This document shows positions 13,733 to 23,948 of a stretch of 64,000 bases of DNA, piece after piece. Position 1 is the first letter of the stretch. Every line of letters starts with the position of its first letter. Source of the stretch: Pyrenophora tritici-repentis (Eukaryota > Ascomycota > Dothideomycetes > Pleosporales > Pleosporaceae); NCBI RefSeq assembly GCF_003171515.1, contig NC_089395.1, positions 2,418,001-2,482,000 on the forward strand, written 5' to 3'. Under the pieces are notes generated by a model, which saw only the letters and a program-made list of their open reading frames with translations, ran no database searches and had not been told where the DNA came from. A program made the translations under genes and the position numbers.

Positions 13733-13816
13733 TCCAAGCGACTTTCCAAGCGACATCCTAAGCAACATCCTGAGCGACATCCTAAGCGACTTCACAGGCA
13801 ACATCCCAAGTGACAA
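13733..13816. repeat. 12-bp tandem repeat, seven units
   Basis: Seven imperfect 12-bp units, consensus CCTAAGCGACAT, run head to tail about 210 bp after the permease stop codon. Unit variants include TCCAAGCGACTT and CCTGAGCGACAT. It is a minisatellite in noncoding DNA, possibly within the 3' UTR. Confidence 0.85.
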
Positions 13817-14455
13817 CCCCCATCTTCATTACAAATTCGATTGCGAAGCACCGTTTTAGACCCACGCGATACCAGATATGCGGATATACTGAACCCACTT
13901 GCTTGTGGGTAAGCTGTGCAAGCCCCTGGCGGATCCCGCCACCAGGCACGGTCGCTCTACCCGATTGAATTACAGAGTTCGCTGGGATTCTATTGAAGTG
14001 ATTACAGCGCAGTCATCTCCAGATCTTGACTTGATTAGATTACGTGGAGCGTACCCAGGCATTATCGGACCACCCGAAATGCCATTCACGGATCAGCACG
14101 CCGCTATAAAACTGGGCAACGCTAGCTCCTCCCGGCTGCAACAACATTGTCTCGCCTTAAAGCACATGCAAAACTGCCTGTTCTAAAAGCGACTATCACG
14201 CAGCTCTCTATTTGCATTGTAAAGACGATCCAACACTGCGCGGAGCTAGAGGACAGTTATAATACCGCACGATGCACATTGCACAGATTCCGAAATCAGG
14301 TTGTCACAGAAGTCGCGTTTTTCGTGCCTACCGTACTGTGAACAGGAGCTCGCAGACGACAGCTCCACTCAGTCGCCAATTGCGGTTCCACTCCTATGAA
14401 ACGTGCACTGCTACCCGACCAGAAAACCCCATGTTTGTACATCGACAGAAATAGC

Positions 14456-14665
14456 AATGTCAGATAACGACATGCTTGTTTTGAAGGCCTACCGATACGC
14501 ATACGACTCAAGACTCGCTATCTACGTCCCAAAGCGTTCATTTGATCCCGTCGACCCGTACCCATGTCCCGCTTGTGGCGCACTGCACTCCCAGTGACCT
14601 CCTCTTCCATTGCCCACGCTCGCGATAGGAGGTTGCATGATACCTACTCTGCTTTCGCTCACAGC
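14456..14665 (+). pseudogene. Possible relic of a non-LTR retrotransposon C-terminal zinc finger
   Basis: One frame reads YPCPACGALHSQ up to a stop, and the next frame continues DLLFHCPR and then, after another shift, ARDRRLHDTY. Placed together these resemble the C-x2-C ... H-x-C end of LINE-type reverse transcriptases. The frame is broken at least twice, and no reverse transcriptase core is visible upstream. It could be coincidence. Confidence 0.22.
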
Positions 14666-16409
14666 TGCAGAATACGCCAGACTTCCCCGCTCCTTCACTG
14701 TGGTTAGGCGCTCCCTACCTTGCATGCGTAAGACGTACGGTATCAGATACCGCGGACACGGGGCTCCCTCTACGAAGCGGCGCCAATTGATCTCACCGAG
14801 ACGATAGATAACGGGCGTTTGGCAAGTCTGTGTCACATAAAGCTCTGACTGAGAAGTTGACTGTGGTTCAAAGTATGAATCGGCCCAGCGTTGAGACTCA
14901 GGACTCAGGGATAAGTCTAAGCATCGGCTATACCTGCATGATCAACCAGAACAAGCTGTTTTGGCGAAAAGGGGCTTGTTTAGTTACTGTACATTCATGC
15001 AGACTTGAACTTCTCTTTGATACTCCAAGTATGCATGGTAGGTGTTAAGTTTTCCGTCGGGAAAGGGGATATACGACTCAGGGAACAGGATCAGGCAGGC
15101 AAACTACACAGATATCAATGCGGCGCTACAGAGCCGGACTCCTTCGAACACCATGTCGTACTGTAGGCGCCATGTGATACTCTTAACTCGCGCATAACAT
15201 AATCACACACAGGATACCCATGCCCATTCGGACAATGATAGGCTGCCACGGCCGCGGTCCCCTCGGAATCCGACTACATCGTTACGTACAGAATTTCTAG
15301 AAGCTTTCTTCCTTCCCCGCGTTGGACTACTGTACCCTAGGACGCAGCCTACTACCAAGATTCCGGGGGAGGCACGGCCACGATGCAAGGCACGTCATTC
15401 TTCACGATTGGAAGTTGTGGCTGTGTGTCAGCGATGTAGGTAGAGGCTAACCTGTGGCTGTCATCTCCTCGTGTGAGTCAAACATGGAAGAAGATGCACT
15501 ATCGTAGATTCGCAAATATACATGACGTTTAAAACACAATACAGCATTATCAGACTCTCTAAACAACTTGATTTACACTCAATCAATCCTGATTTATCTA
15601 GCGAGAACACACTCATCTCGTACGCAGTCATATCGCGCATGTACGTTCTGTACCTGTGCTCTTATCTCACTTCCACATGTCACTCTTACTGACACCTGGC
15701 CATCAACCCACCCACTCGCTACACACCGCATTCTCTGCCTCTCCTTCCTCTGTAAGTAATTGGTACGCACCTCGCCATCCTTTCCATGCAGCCATCGTAC
15801 CTGCGTTGATCCCATCTCGTACCATCCTATCTCTAACCGAGATCATCCGGTCCAACGGCCGACCTTCGACGACCTTCCCCCCGCGTTATCAATATTCGGC
15901 CCGTTCATATGCGTGTGGAGATGCGGATTGTAATCTTCGATGGCTGGGGGAACGGATAAATAGGCGGTGTTGGTACCGTATTTCGGGCCGAAGAAGGTGG
16001 GGTACTGCCGCGGACAAGCCTGATATGGGGCATGCATGCGTGGGGATTGGAGAGGCTGGGGGAAGTGAGAATGATGAAAAGTAAGCTGAGAACGGGGTTG
16101 AGTCGAAGAAGGGGCAAGATTAACGATTGGTGAGTGAATGGAAGAAAGCTATCTTTAGTACATGTGGCATTTTGTTATCGCCGATTTCTCGGCCCCTTCA
16201 CATGCATACCAACAACAACGTGTTTCACATGGACGCGCGCGGACGCAATCGGTGGCGATAGGTGTGTAATACTGCCGTTAACCCAGAAGGTATAGAATTA
16301 ACGCATGCTGAGATGGGATGTCCCATCTCATCTCGATCCAGATAGCGTAACTAGTTTCCCTTTGCGCGTAAACTTCTTCCTCTTCTTCCTCCTCCCTTTA
16401 TGCCACACC

Positions 16410-17009
16410 TCATAACCCATACAACTGGCCCATGACATCCATCATATCGACCTCGTTGCGTGTAACCAGCGGTCTGGGGACCCACACTCTACGCACGAGT
16501 GCGTAAGCAAAGTGTGTGCCCAGAACGAGGAGTAAGGCGGGTATAACGATGCGACTGAGTATTCTGCCCCATGTGATGTTTTGCGATTTCCTTTCTACAC
16601 TGTTTGTGCTATTCGAGTCCAGAGTTTCATTCCTGTCTTTCTGTATTTCTCCTTCGGTCATCGTCTTCCTCTCTTGCTCTAGTACGGTACCCCAGCTCAA
16701 CCGCGCTAAGCACAGATGCCACATGGTCAAACCCGTCACGCTCAGGGCGATGCTCAGCCATGTACCGTACTCCCATGGTGACCGCGCTCTTCGCCCGAGA
16801 TGCTCGTACACGACGTCCAGGGCGCGAACTGCTTGGTGTATGAGTGTGGGTACAAGAAGCATAGCGGCAGCCAGAGCGAGAATCTCTAAACACAGCATGC
16901 CTATGCGTTTGGGGAGACTGGTGGAGCGCTTAGTCATGTGCCATTCGGAGAGGAGAGAGAGGACTGGAGACATGGTGGGGTGTGTTGTGGTGGACATTGT
17001 GAGGAGCAT
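16410..17009 (-). CDS. Small three-helix membrane protein, unknown function
   Basis: An uninterrupted frame gives 199 aa from the ATG at 17009 (195 aa from the second ATG at 16997). The frame is open further upstream, but that part has no membrane or folded character. Three hydrophobic stretches are visible: MLCLEILALAAAMLLVPTLI (about residues 37-56), WLSIALSVTGLTMWHLCLA, and IVIPALLLVLGTHFAYALV near the C-terminus. A hydrophilic loop with TEGEIQKDRNETLDSNS lies between the second and third. I do not recognise the family. The stop codon is followed on the minus strand by about 2.9 kb without genes. It may be lineage-specific. Confidence 0.6.
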   Translation of the reverse strand: MLLTMSTTTHPTMSPVLSLLSEWHMTKRSTSLPKRIGMLCLEILALAAAMLLVPTLIHQAVRALDVVYEHLGRRARSPWEYGTWLSIALSVTGLTMWHLCLARLSWGTVLEQERKTMTEGEIQKDRNETLDSNSTNSVERKSQNITWGRILSRIVIPALLLVLGTHFAYALVRRVWVPRPLVTRNEVDMMDVMGQLYGL

Positions 17010-18112
17010 GGTTGTTTGCTTTGGTTTGGTATTGATCCCGGGAATAGCGTGAGATTGAGGATATCGGAGGTAGTAATAGTAAAGCAACAACTGGTTTGTG
17101 AAGTGGCCCGGCGTGCAGCGCTGGTACTGTGTGCTGTGCCCTTTGGTATGTGAGGATGCAGGAGCGGGTCCGGGAATAGCAGTATACAAAGCCAACAATG
17201 CTGAAATCCCAGAGTTTTGTTATTCAATAGAATGGGATTAACGTTGCGAGGTGTTCTCGTTGTTCGTTTGTCCTTGGTGAAGGTGGCCCTTTCTCGTTTG
17301 CGACTGTCTTGCGCACCGATTTCCCTCCTCTCTTTCGTGTCCCTTCTGTCTCAACCTGTCTCAATCGAAAGCACTACCTCCCTCCTCTTCAAAGAAGCTG
17401 ACTTGCTCCTTCCGCGTACCTTGCAGTTGACGCCTCGTCCCCGCGTTTCCCATGGGAATTCCGATGTCGTGTCGGTCCCACAGTATCAGGCTAACTACCC
17501 AGGTGACACACGATCCCAAACCCGGCCGTGTGTTTTTCCTTGTCGCTCAACCGGCGCCGCTGCTTTCCTCTCACTCACAGGGAAGCGACGAAGAGATGAA
17601 GATGAAGATGAAGATGAAGGAAACGGGAATGCGCATTCGTTTCCCTCCCCTTGGTCGTCTTACTCTCGCGTAATCCTCGTAATTGCACTTCTGCCCTTTT
17701 GCCCGCCAAGCCCCTCTTTGCTTCGCTCACCGCTCGGACCACTCCCCCCTGCAAAGGATGTTCCTGTCGCGGTGACTGTTGCTGTATTACGTGTGCGCCA
17801 ACGACGACCAAATGCCATCCCAGTAACGATTTCAACTGTGTGCGGTTTGCAGCAAACTGAACGATACTCGATACAAAAAGTCATGCTCGTCATCAGGCCC
17901 CTGCGCCTTGTGGTAATGCGCCGTGCGCCGAAGCTGGAAGGGGATAACGGGCTTGCATGTGGAGTTGGCGCTTGCCCCGCGTTATGACTAACGAGATCCG
18001 CATTTGGTGTCGTGTTGCTAAGTCGCGTGGCGCTGTGGCAGTCTAGCCTCACGGTTCCTTGCATGAGAAGTACTGTAGTACAGCATCTGTCTTTCTGATT
18101 GAATTCCCCTAC
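17010..18112. other. Region before the first Copia element
   Basis: I see no supportable gene. A 256-codon frame at 17217-17987 (+) looks like chance: it has irregular composition, no motif, and an Asp-Glu run caused by a GAAGAT microsatellite at about 17596-17621. The last five bases, CCTAC (18108-18112), are the left target-site duplication of the Copia element. Confidence 0.5.
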
Positions 18113-18304
18113 TGTCGGATCGTGAGTATCGGTAGAGACGTCGGCTGCTGGACACTTCGGCCCGACTTCGGCCCACCTTGCGCAGAGCTTAGGTATACCT
18201 TCGTAGCAGCTATGTTCGTAGACAATGAATCACCATCACCGAACAGAATGCATTCCTAGTTATCGTTATTTCCTTTCAGCACTAGTGCTATAGACCTTCC
18301 AACA
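18113..18304 (+). repeat. 5' LTR of Copia-1
   Basis: 192 bp, TGTCGGATCG...CCTTCCAACA, base-for-base the same as the copy at 23949-24140. It is preceded by the target duplication CCTAC. Confidence 0.95.
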
Positions 18305-18311
18305 CTGATCA

Positions 18312-18332
18312 GTGATTGCTTAAGGCGATCAC
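18312..18332 (+). promoter_or_regulatory. Hairpin directly after the 5' LTR of Copia-1
   Basis: GTGATTGC and GCGATCAC can pair as an 8-bp stem with one G-U pair around a TTAAG loop, seven bases inside the LTR. This is where a primer-binding site is expected. I could not match the sequence to a tRNA by eye. Confidence 0.35.
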
Positions 18333-18633
18333 AGACAGCAAGGTAGAAGAGACAGACCGCATCTTCGACGAACTCCCTGACGCACGACGTTATACTCCCG
18401 GGAGAAGATTCTGTGCTAAGAACAGAGCGAGGCAGAGATAACACGAAGCACTCTTAACCTCCCTCTACAGCTGCTGGTTTAGCTTAATCCGCGAACACAG
18501 AGCGCGTCAGCAACGCAATACAACTCAACCGTACGAGCGTCTCCGGACGATCCGATCACGTACAACAACAAGCGCTGGCACGACCAACCAGCGAGACAAC
18601 AACACCGACAACGCGTCAACACCCGCTAGCAAG

Positions 18634-19071
18634 ATGGCGGATAACCAAAGCGAAATAAGCTCTGCAGACTCTGCTGAAGCTCAGAATCAACTACAGAATG
18701 AGCAATCAGAACACCTCTCAGACTCACCATGGGCCAAATTTACCGCGGAACAACTTATGGAAAACTGTCCATACACAGTTGCACTCAAGGTCATCAATAC
18801 AGCTCTCTGGGGTGTACCCGCACCGGCGGACGCAAATGAGACACACGCAACAACGTGGGTCGCTAAAGCTATCCACGACTACAATGTGTCAATGGCCTGG
18901 GACGATGACCTCTTCATTGACTACAAATGGGACTTTGAAGGATGGACGAAGGAGCTATTTAGCAAGGTTGAGCGTGGTACACTAAGGTCTCTTAAGAGTG
19001 TGCTACGACACCGGGAGTATACACTGGCAACAATCACGCCAGGGTGGCGGACTCTCTCTACAACATTCTAG
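18634..19071 (+). CDS. Copia-1 gag N-terminal frame
   Basis: 145 codons starting MADNQSEISS, with a Gln/Ser-rich acidic head followed by a folded-looking part (WAKFTAEQLMENCPYTVALK, ALWGVPAPADANETH). It ends by a stop at 19071. The following long frame overlaps it in the -1 frame from 18996 and continues with ADSLYNILGIE. I read this as the amino-terminal part of one Gag protein that has been separated by a frame change between 18996 and 19071. No canonical X-XXY-YYZ slippery heptamer is evident. Loss of a single G in the GGG at about 19042-19044 would also explain it. Confidence 0.7.
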   Translation: MADNQSEISSADSAEAQNQLQNEQSEHLSDSPWAKFTAEQLMENCPYTVALKVINTALWGVPAPADANETHATTWVAKAIHDYNVSMAWDDDLFIDYKWDFEGWTKELFSKVERGTLRSLKSVLRHREYTLATITPGWRTLSTTF

Positions 19072-22000
19072 GTATAGAGAATACTCTTGAATGGGAACCA
19101 GCAGAGTTTCGAGCCATGAAATTCGACCAACAGTCCGAAGCGTACCAGCGCCAGCAGAGCAATAAACGCCAACAGGACACTCAGCACACAGTCTATCCAG
19201 CTGTACAACAACCACCGCAAGTACAACAACCGCCGCAATTACAACAACCGCCGCAATTACAACAGCCACCGCAAGTACCACAGCCGTCGCAATTACAACG
19301 ACCGTCGCAGGGCGAGCAACAAGAGCAGTATAGAGTGAGACAAGGCGTCCAGAGCCGTTCCCAAACAATAGAGCCACAACAGCCGCTACACATGAGCGGT
19401 ACGCTGGAAGGGCCTCAGCATCGACAACTGTGGGAGCAGGCCGCGCAGCCGCAACAAGGGCGTGCGCAACTACAGACACGGCCGCCAGCGACTGCATATC
19501 GCGAAGTCACGCCATTTCCACAACAGCCAACGAACCGCGTCCCTAACAGACCACCCGAACTACCATACGACCCGTACAAGACGCTACCGCCGCGATGGTC
19601 CCGCAACGATCGACTCGACGCTAATACGATCACGCAGTTCTCTAAGCTATGGGACAATAGCAACAAGTATACAGGGAATGCGTACGATCTCCTAGACGAT
19701 AAGATCAAGATCTTCTTCAGCATCTGCTGGCAGGTAGATATCCAAGAAGAGCAGTTTCACGCAGTGTTTCCCCGTATCCTTACCGGGCGTGCAGAGACAT
19801 TCTACATACAGGTTGTAGAGAGAGATGACAGCTTTGCTGATGCGTACATGGCAATCAAAAACCACTTCGACCATGACGTCCATCACCAGCACTACTACAC
19901 AGACTGGACGACTACAACCTTCGCTCGCACCCGCACAGAGAACCCCGACAAGGGACTACACGAGGTTCTGCAGATCCTGCTTGACAAGCTGCAGCTATGC
20001 CAGCGTGCCCTTGGCAAGAACTTTGAGGGCGAGGATGCCCTACGTACCACTGTCATCAATGCCTGCCGAGGAGTACCAGAGCTTGAGATGGCACTGTTCA
20101 AACCAGCCACAATCTGTGAAGGACTCTTCTCAGACCTACGTTCTGCAGTTGAGACACACCTTGCACGGCAACACACTACCCAGATGGTCACAGAGGACCA
20201 ATACTACTTAGATCGCCGATACAACGGCAATGGAAGAATCCGAGGTGGATCTCGAGGTGGAGGAGGATTCAGAGGCGGATCTAGAGGAGCATATCGAGGA
20301 GGCGAGCAGCGCGACGACAACGGACGAGGATTTAAGCCTCGCTGGAGGAAGAAATGCTTTGTTTGCCAGAAGGAAGGATGCTGGTCTACCAACCACACAG
20401 ACGAAGAGCGCAAGGCTGCCCGTACACAGTTCTTCTCTACGCTATACTTTACAGGTACACAGCCCCCCAAGGACTTCTCCGTACATCTTGCAGAATACGA
20501 AGGGATCGAGCACACTAGCCAGTACAATCAGAGAGGCTGGAGAGAGGAGGAAGACTGCGAGGATGACGACGATGACGACGTCGCGGAAGCATACCTTGAA
20601 CAGCAGTTTTTCACGGAGCAATGCCTTGCAGATCAGGCGTTCTTGCACCACATCTCTGGCGACGACGTATACCGCCAAGACGCGCCATCAGCGCCAGCGT
20701 CACAGTTCCTGCTTGAAGACCGCTACACAAGATCTGTGTACCAAGGGATCCTACCGGATACAGGCGCTGCCAACGTATCCACAGTTGGCAAGGAGCAGTA
20801 CCTTGCACTCACAAGGGAAGATCCTACAGTTAGGATGGATACGTCTACAGCAGGAAAGGCATCTATCAAATTCGGCAAGGGCGAGGCTACATCATCTATT
20901 GGCACTGCACAGGTCTCTACAGACATTGGGACGATCAACTTTGAGGTGCTTGACGCACCTACACCATTCTTATTGTGCCTTGCAGACATGGACAGGTTAA
21001 AGGTCTACTTTAACAACACCACAGATGAGCTAGTCCAGGGTGACGTACACATCCCTGTAATTCGCAAATGGGGACATCCTTGGTTCCATCTGAACAAAAG
21101 AGAGAGAGCAACTGTGTTCCTGACAGAGACAGAGTTGCGACGGCTCCATCGACGATTTGGACACCCAGCTGTCACGCGACTTGTTAAGCTCTTAAAGGAT
21201 GCTGGCCATAACGACTTCGAAGAAAGAACCCTAGAAGAAGTCACTAAGTTCTGCCACCACTGCCAGCTCCACAGCTCCGCACCGCGCCGATTCAAATTCA
21301 CTCTCAAGGATGATCACCACTTCAACTATGAGATCCTGGTGGATGTGATGTACCTGAGCAACAAACCTGTACTGCATGTGGTCGATTCCTCAACAGCGTT
21401 TCAAGGCGCGAGGTTCCTTAGCGCTATCTCAGCTAAAGAAACATGGCAAGCACTGCGGATACTATGGATCGACACGTATCAAGGACCACCAGACATTATC
21501 ACGCATGACGCAGGCACTAACTTTGCAAGCACAGAGTTCCGCGCAGAAGCAAAGATCATGGGAGTCACATGCAAGCAAGTACCTACGGAGGCGCACTGGT
21601 CTATCGGCAAAACTGAGAGGTACCATGCACCTCTACGCCGCGCATGGGACATACTCTATGCAGAACTCACTGACACTATGTCCGACGACGCGATTCTCCA
21701 GATGGCTGTGAAGGCTGTCAACGATACTGCTGGCCCCGATGGACTAGTCCCGACGCTACTGGTCTTTGGAGCGTACCCACGAATGACTGCAGAGTCACCG
21801 CCATCCCCGTCAATGGTCAAGCGCAGCGAGGCTATTCAAAAGGCGACGAAAGCCCTACGCAAGATCACGGCAGAGCACCAAGTTGCAGACGCCTTGAACA
21901 CCCGCAATGGACCAGCCACTGCAGACATGCTCGCGCTCCCACTCCAGAGCGAAGTCTTAGTATGGAGAGAGAGCGATGGCTGGAATGGCCCGTACAAGAT

Positions 22001-23864
22001 CGCCAGTACAGATGGCCACAACGTCACTGTTGACATGGTCAATGGTCCAACGACATTCAGATCCACTGTCGTCAAGCCATACTACAGACCAGACCACCTT
22101 TGGAGCGACCCCGATGCGCCACACGCGCCGAATGAGCCGCATGAGCCGGTAGCAGTACCACCGGCAGTGCAACCACGCAGGAGAGGCCGCCCTCCAGGGT
22201 CAAAGAACAAGCGGAAGGCGCACGCGTACATCACCAAGAAGGAGCAGGACGATCTTGAGCTAGCTATCAAGCTACGTAACGATGGAGTGATCACAACCTC
22301 AGGCGCCCCCTTTGAAGCGTCTGATGACCAAGAGATCAGCGACCTCGTAGGTCGTGGAGTCTTTAAATTTGAGCAATACGACGAGAGGCTACACAGCAAG
22401 ATCCGGATCTTCAAGTCACGCCTAGTACGTGAGGTCAAGGGAAAGACAACCAAGCCCTATGAGAAATCCCGCCTAGTTATCCAAGGCTACCAGGACCACG
22501 GCAAGGAGACTATTCTGACGCAATCTCCAACCATACAGCGATGTAGCCAGCGCCTGATTATGTCGCTGGCGCCCGAGATGGTACAACGCGGAATGAACAT
22601 CGAGCTCCGTGACATTACGCAGGCGTATCCCCAGGCGCAGACAACCCTGAAGAGGACGATACTCGCACATCTTCCTACTGAGCTAGTCCATCGATATCCA
22701 GAAGGCACGCTACTCCATGTGATCAAGCCGCTGTATGGAATCGCTGAGGCAGGAGTCCACTGGTGGACAACGTATCACGGACACCATTGCAAGGAACTGG
22801 ACATGGCAACATCGACGTACGACCCATGCCTATTGATCACGAACAGAGACGACGCAGGCATCTTCGGCATCGTTGGCATGCAGACAGACGACACTCTCAT
22901 GCTCGGGACACCAGCGTTCTCGTCACGTGAAGAGAAGAAGATCCAGAAGGCAGAGTTCAGGTCAAAGCCAAAAGCAAGGCTGACACCAGAAGTGCAGTTA
23001 GACTTCAATGGATGTACACTCACGATGGACGCCAGCAGAGTCTTGACCCTTAGGCAGAAAGGACAAGGAGGAAGGATCAGGCTTGTGGATATCAGGGCAC
23101 CCGACCGCGCGCAACAGTACACCGAGCAGCGCGCCCGCGGAGCGTACATCGCATCAACATGCCAACCAGAGGCGTCATTTGACCTGTCCGTCGCTGCTCA
23201 AGCTCAGCAACCATCAGACGAGGACATCAAGGCACTCAACAAACGCCTGAAATGGCAGATGGAGAATCTCGATCGTGGCCTGCACTACGTCACTGTCAAT
23301 CTTATGGAGGCCAAGTTGATGGTCTTTGTGGATGGCTCCTTTGCCAACAACAAGGACCTCAGCTCACAGCTAGGCTTTGTCCTTATGCTCGTCAACGAGT
23401 CTATTGACGTCAACACCTTCACAATACAGGGCAACGTGATCCACTACAGCTCTACAAAATGCAAGCGCATCACACGGAGCGTACTGGCCTCAGAGATCTA
23501 CGGCATGGTCAACGGCTTTGACATAGGCATTGCAGTTGCAACCACGCTGAGGATAGTTACAGAACGACTTAGACTACCTGCAATTCCCTTGGTTATCTGT
23601 ACAGACTCGTACTCCTTGTACGAGTGCCTAGTAAAGCTTGGGACGACGAAGGAAAAGCGTCTCATGATTGACATCATGGCGCTGCGCCAATCATATGAGC
23701 GTCGCGAGATCACGGAGATCCGCTGGATCAATGGTGAAGACAATCCTGCAGACGCCTTCACCAAGGCATCGCCAAACCGCGCTCTTGAACGCTTTATTGA
23801 CGGCAATAAGCTGACAGTCCGAGTAGAGGGATGGGTGCAGAGGCCGACAAGCTTTGATGGTTGA
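18996..23864 (+). CDS. Copia-1 gag-pol polyprotein (-1 frame relative to gag head)
   Basis: Open from 18996 (after a stop at 18993) to the stop at 23864, with no ATG at its head, so it probably depends on the preceding gag frame. Counting from GTG 19044: a Gln-Pro repeat region (18-bp units encoding QQPPQ), a gag core, an RGG-rich basic patch, and a zinc knuckle CFVCQKEGCWSTNH (about residue 438). This is C-x2-C-x4-C-x4-H, not the usual C-x2-C-x4-H-x4-C. Then come protease DTGAA (about 572), the integrase HHCC region (HRRFGH...CHHC), and the integrase core (DSSTAF, THDAGTNF, GKTERYH). RVT_2 reverse transcriptase follows, with QTDD (about 1280-1283) in place of YVDD. RNase H is last (VFVDGSF...ASEIYG...ICTDSYS...GEDNPADAFTK). 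There are no internal stops over 1,600 codons. Confidence 0.9.
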   Translation, partial: ECATTPGVYTGNNHARVADSLYNILGIENTLEWEPAEFRAMKFDQQSEAYQRQQSNKRQQDTQHTVYPAVQQPPQVQQPPQLQQPPQLQQPPQVPQPSQLQRPSQGEQQEQYRVRQGVQSRSQTIEPQQPLHMSGTLEGPQHRQLWEQAAQPQQGRAQLQTRPPATAYREVTPFPQQPTNRVPNRPPELPYDPYKTLPPRWSRNDRLDANTITQFSKLWDNSNKYTGNAYDLLDDKIKIFFSICWQVDIQEEQFHAVFPRILTGRAETFYIQVVERDDSFADAYMAIKNHFDHDVHHQHYYTDWTTTTFARTRTENPDKGLHEVLQILLDKLQLCQRALGKNFEGEDALRTTVINACRGVPELEMALFKPATICEGLFSDLRSAVETHLARQHTTQMVTEDQYYLDRRYNGNGRIRGGSRGGGGFRGGSRGAYRGGEQRDDNGRGFKPRWRKKCFVCQKEGCWSTNHTDEERKAARTQFFSTLYFTGTQPPKDFSVHLAEYEGIEHTSQYNQRGWREEEDCEDDDDDDVAEAYLEQQFFTEQCLADQAFLHHISGDDVYRQDAPSAPASQFLLEDRYTRSVYQGILPDTGAANVSTVGKEQYLALTREDPTVRMDTSTAGKASIKFGKGEATSSIGTAQVSTDIGTINFEVLDAPTPFLLCLADMDRLKVYFNNTTDELVQGDVHIPVIRKWGHPWFHLNKRERATVFLTETELRRLHRRFGHPAVTRLVKLLKDAGHNDFEERTLEEVTKFCHHCQLHSSAPRRFKFTLKDDHHFNYEILVDVMYLSNKPVLHVVDSSTAFQGARFLSAISAKETWQALRILWIDTYQGPPDIITHDAGTNFASTEFRAEAKIMGVTCKQVPTEAHWSIGKTERYHAPLRRAWDILYAELTDTMSDDAILQMAVKAVNDTAGPDGLVPTLLVFGAYPRMTAESPPSPSMVKRSEAIQKATKALRKITAEHQVADALNTRNGPATADMLALPLQSEVLVWRESDGWNGPYKIASTDGHNVTVDMVNGPTTFRSTVVKPYYRPDHLWSDPDAPHAPNEPHEPVAVPPAVQPRRRGRPPGSKNKRKAHAYITKKEQDDLELAIKLRNDGVITTSGAPFEASDDQEISDLVGRGVFKFEQYDERLHSKIRIFKSRLVREVKGKTTKPYEKSRLVIQGYQDHGKETILTQSPTIQRCSQRLIMSLAPEMVQRGMNIELRDITQAYPQAQTTLKRTILAHLPTELVHRYPEGTLLHVIKPLYGIAEAGVHWWTTYHGHHCKELDMATSTYDPCLLITNRDDAGIFGIVGMQTDDTLMLGTPAFSSREEKKIQKAEFRSKPKARLTPEVQLDFNGCTLTMDASRVLTLRQKGQGGRIRLVDIRAPDRAQQYTEQRARGAYIASTCQPEASFDLSVAAQAQQPSDEDIKALNKRLKWQMENLDRGLHYVTVNLMEAKLMVFVDGSFANNKDLSSQLGFVLMLVNESIDVNTFTIQGNVIHYSSTKCKRITRSVLASEIYGMVNGFDIGIAVATTLRIVTERLRLPAIPLVICTDSYSLYECLVKLGTTKEKRLMIDIMALRQSYERREITEIRWINGEDNPADAFTKASPNRALERFIDGNKLTVRVEGWVQRPTSFDG
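19201..19310 (+). repeat. 18-bp tandem repeats coding for QQPPQ units
   Basis: About six degenerate units of the type CAACCGCCGCAATTACAA within the Copia-1 gag frame give a Gln-Pro-rich linker. The length change per unit is a multiple of three, so the frame is kept. Confidence 0.75.
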
Positions 23865-23928
23865 TGCTACACACAGTTACCATCAACACATACTGTCACT
23901 ACCGATACAAGCAGAGTTACTAGCTACC

Positions 23929-23941
23929 CAGAAAGAAAAGA
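23929..23941 (+). promoter_or_regulatory. Polypurine tract of Copia-1
   Basis: A purine run, AGAAAGAAAAGA, ends about 8 bp before the 3' LTR, as expected for the primer of plus-strand synthesis. Confidence 0.5.
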
Positions 23942-23948
23942 CTTCCAG

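Larger units (their letters stand above)
13524..16409. other. Gene-poor region after the permease gene
   Basis: About 2.9 kb without a convincing gene. It holds a 12-bp tandem repeat (13733-13816), a possible retrotransposon relic near 14456-14660, and a short palindrome, GAGATGGGA-TG-TCCCATCTC, at 16310-16329. Short frames elsewhere have no recognisable motif. Confidence 0.5.

Noticed and set aside
15905..16117. Apparent secreted 70-aa protein on the minus strand
   Set aside because: The hydrophobic head has no ATG (the frame begins with TTG), and no splice arrangement supplied one.
16310..16329. 9-bp-arm palindrome GAGATGGGA-TG-TCCCATCTC
   Set aside because: An isolated palindrome of this size is weak evidence for a regulator site or terminator in a eukaryotic genome.
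17217..17987. 256-codon plus-strand frame before Copia-1
   Set aside because: Composition is not protein-like, and the acidic run comes from a GAAGAT microsatellite; no domain is recognisable.
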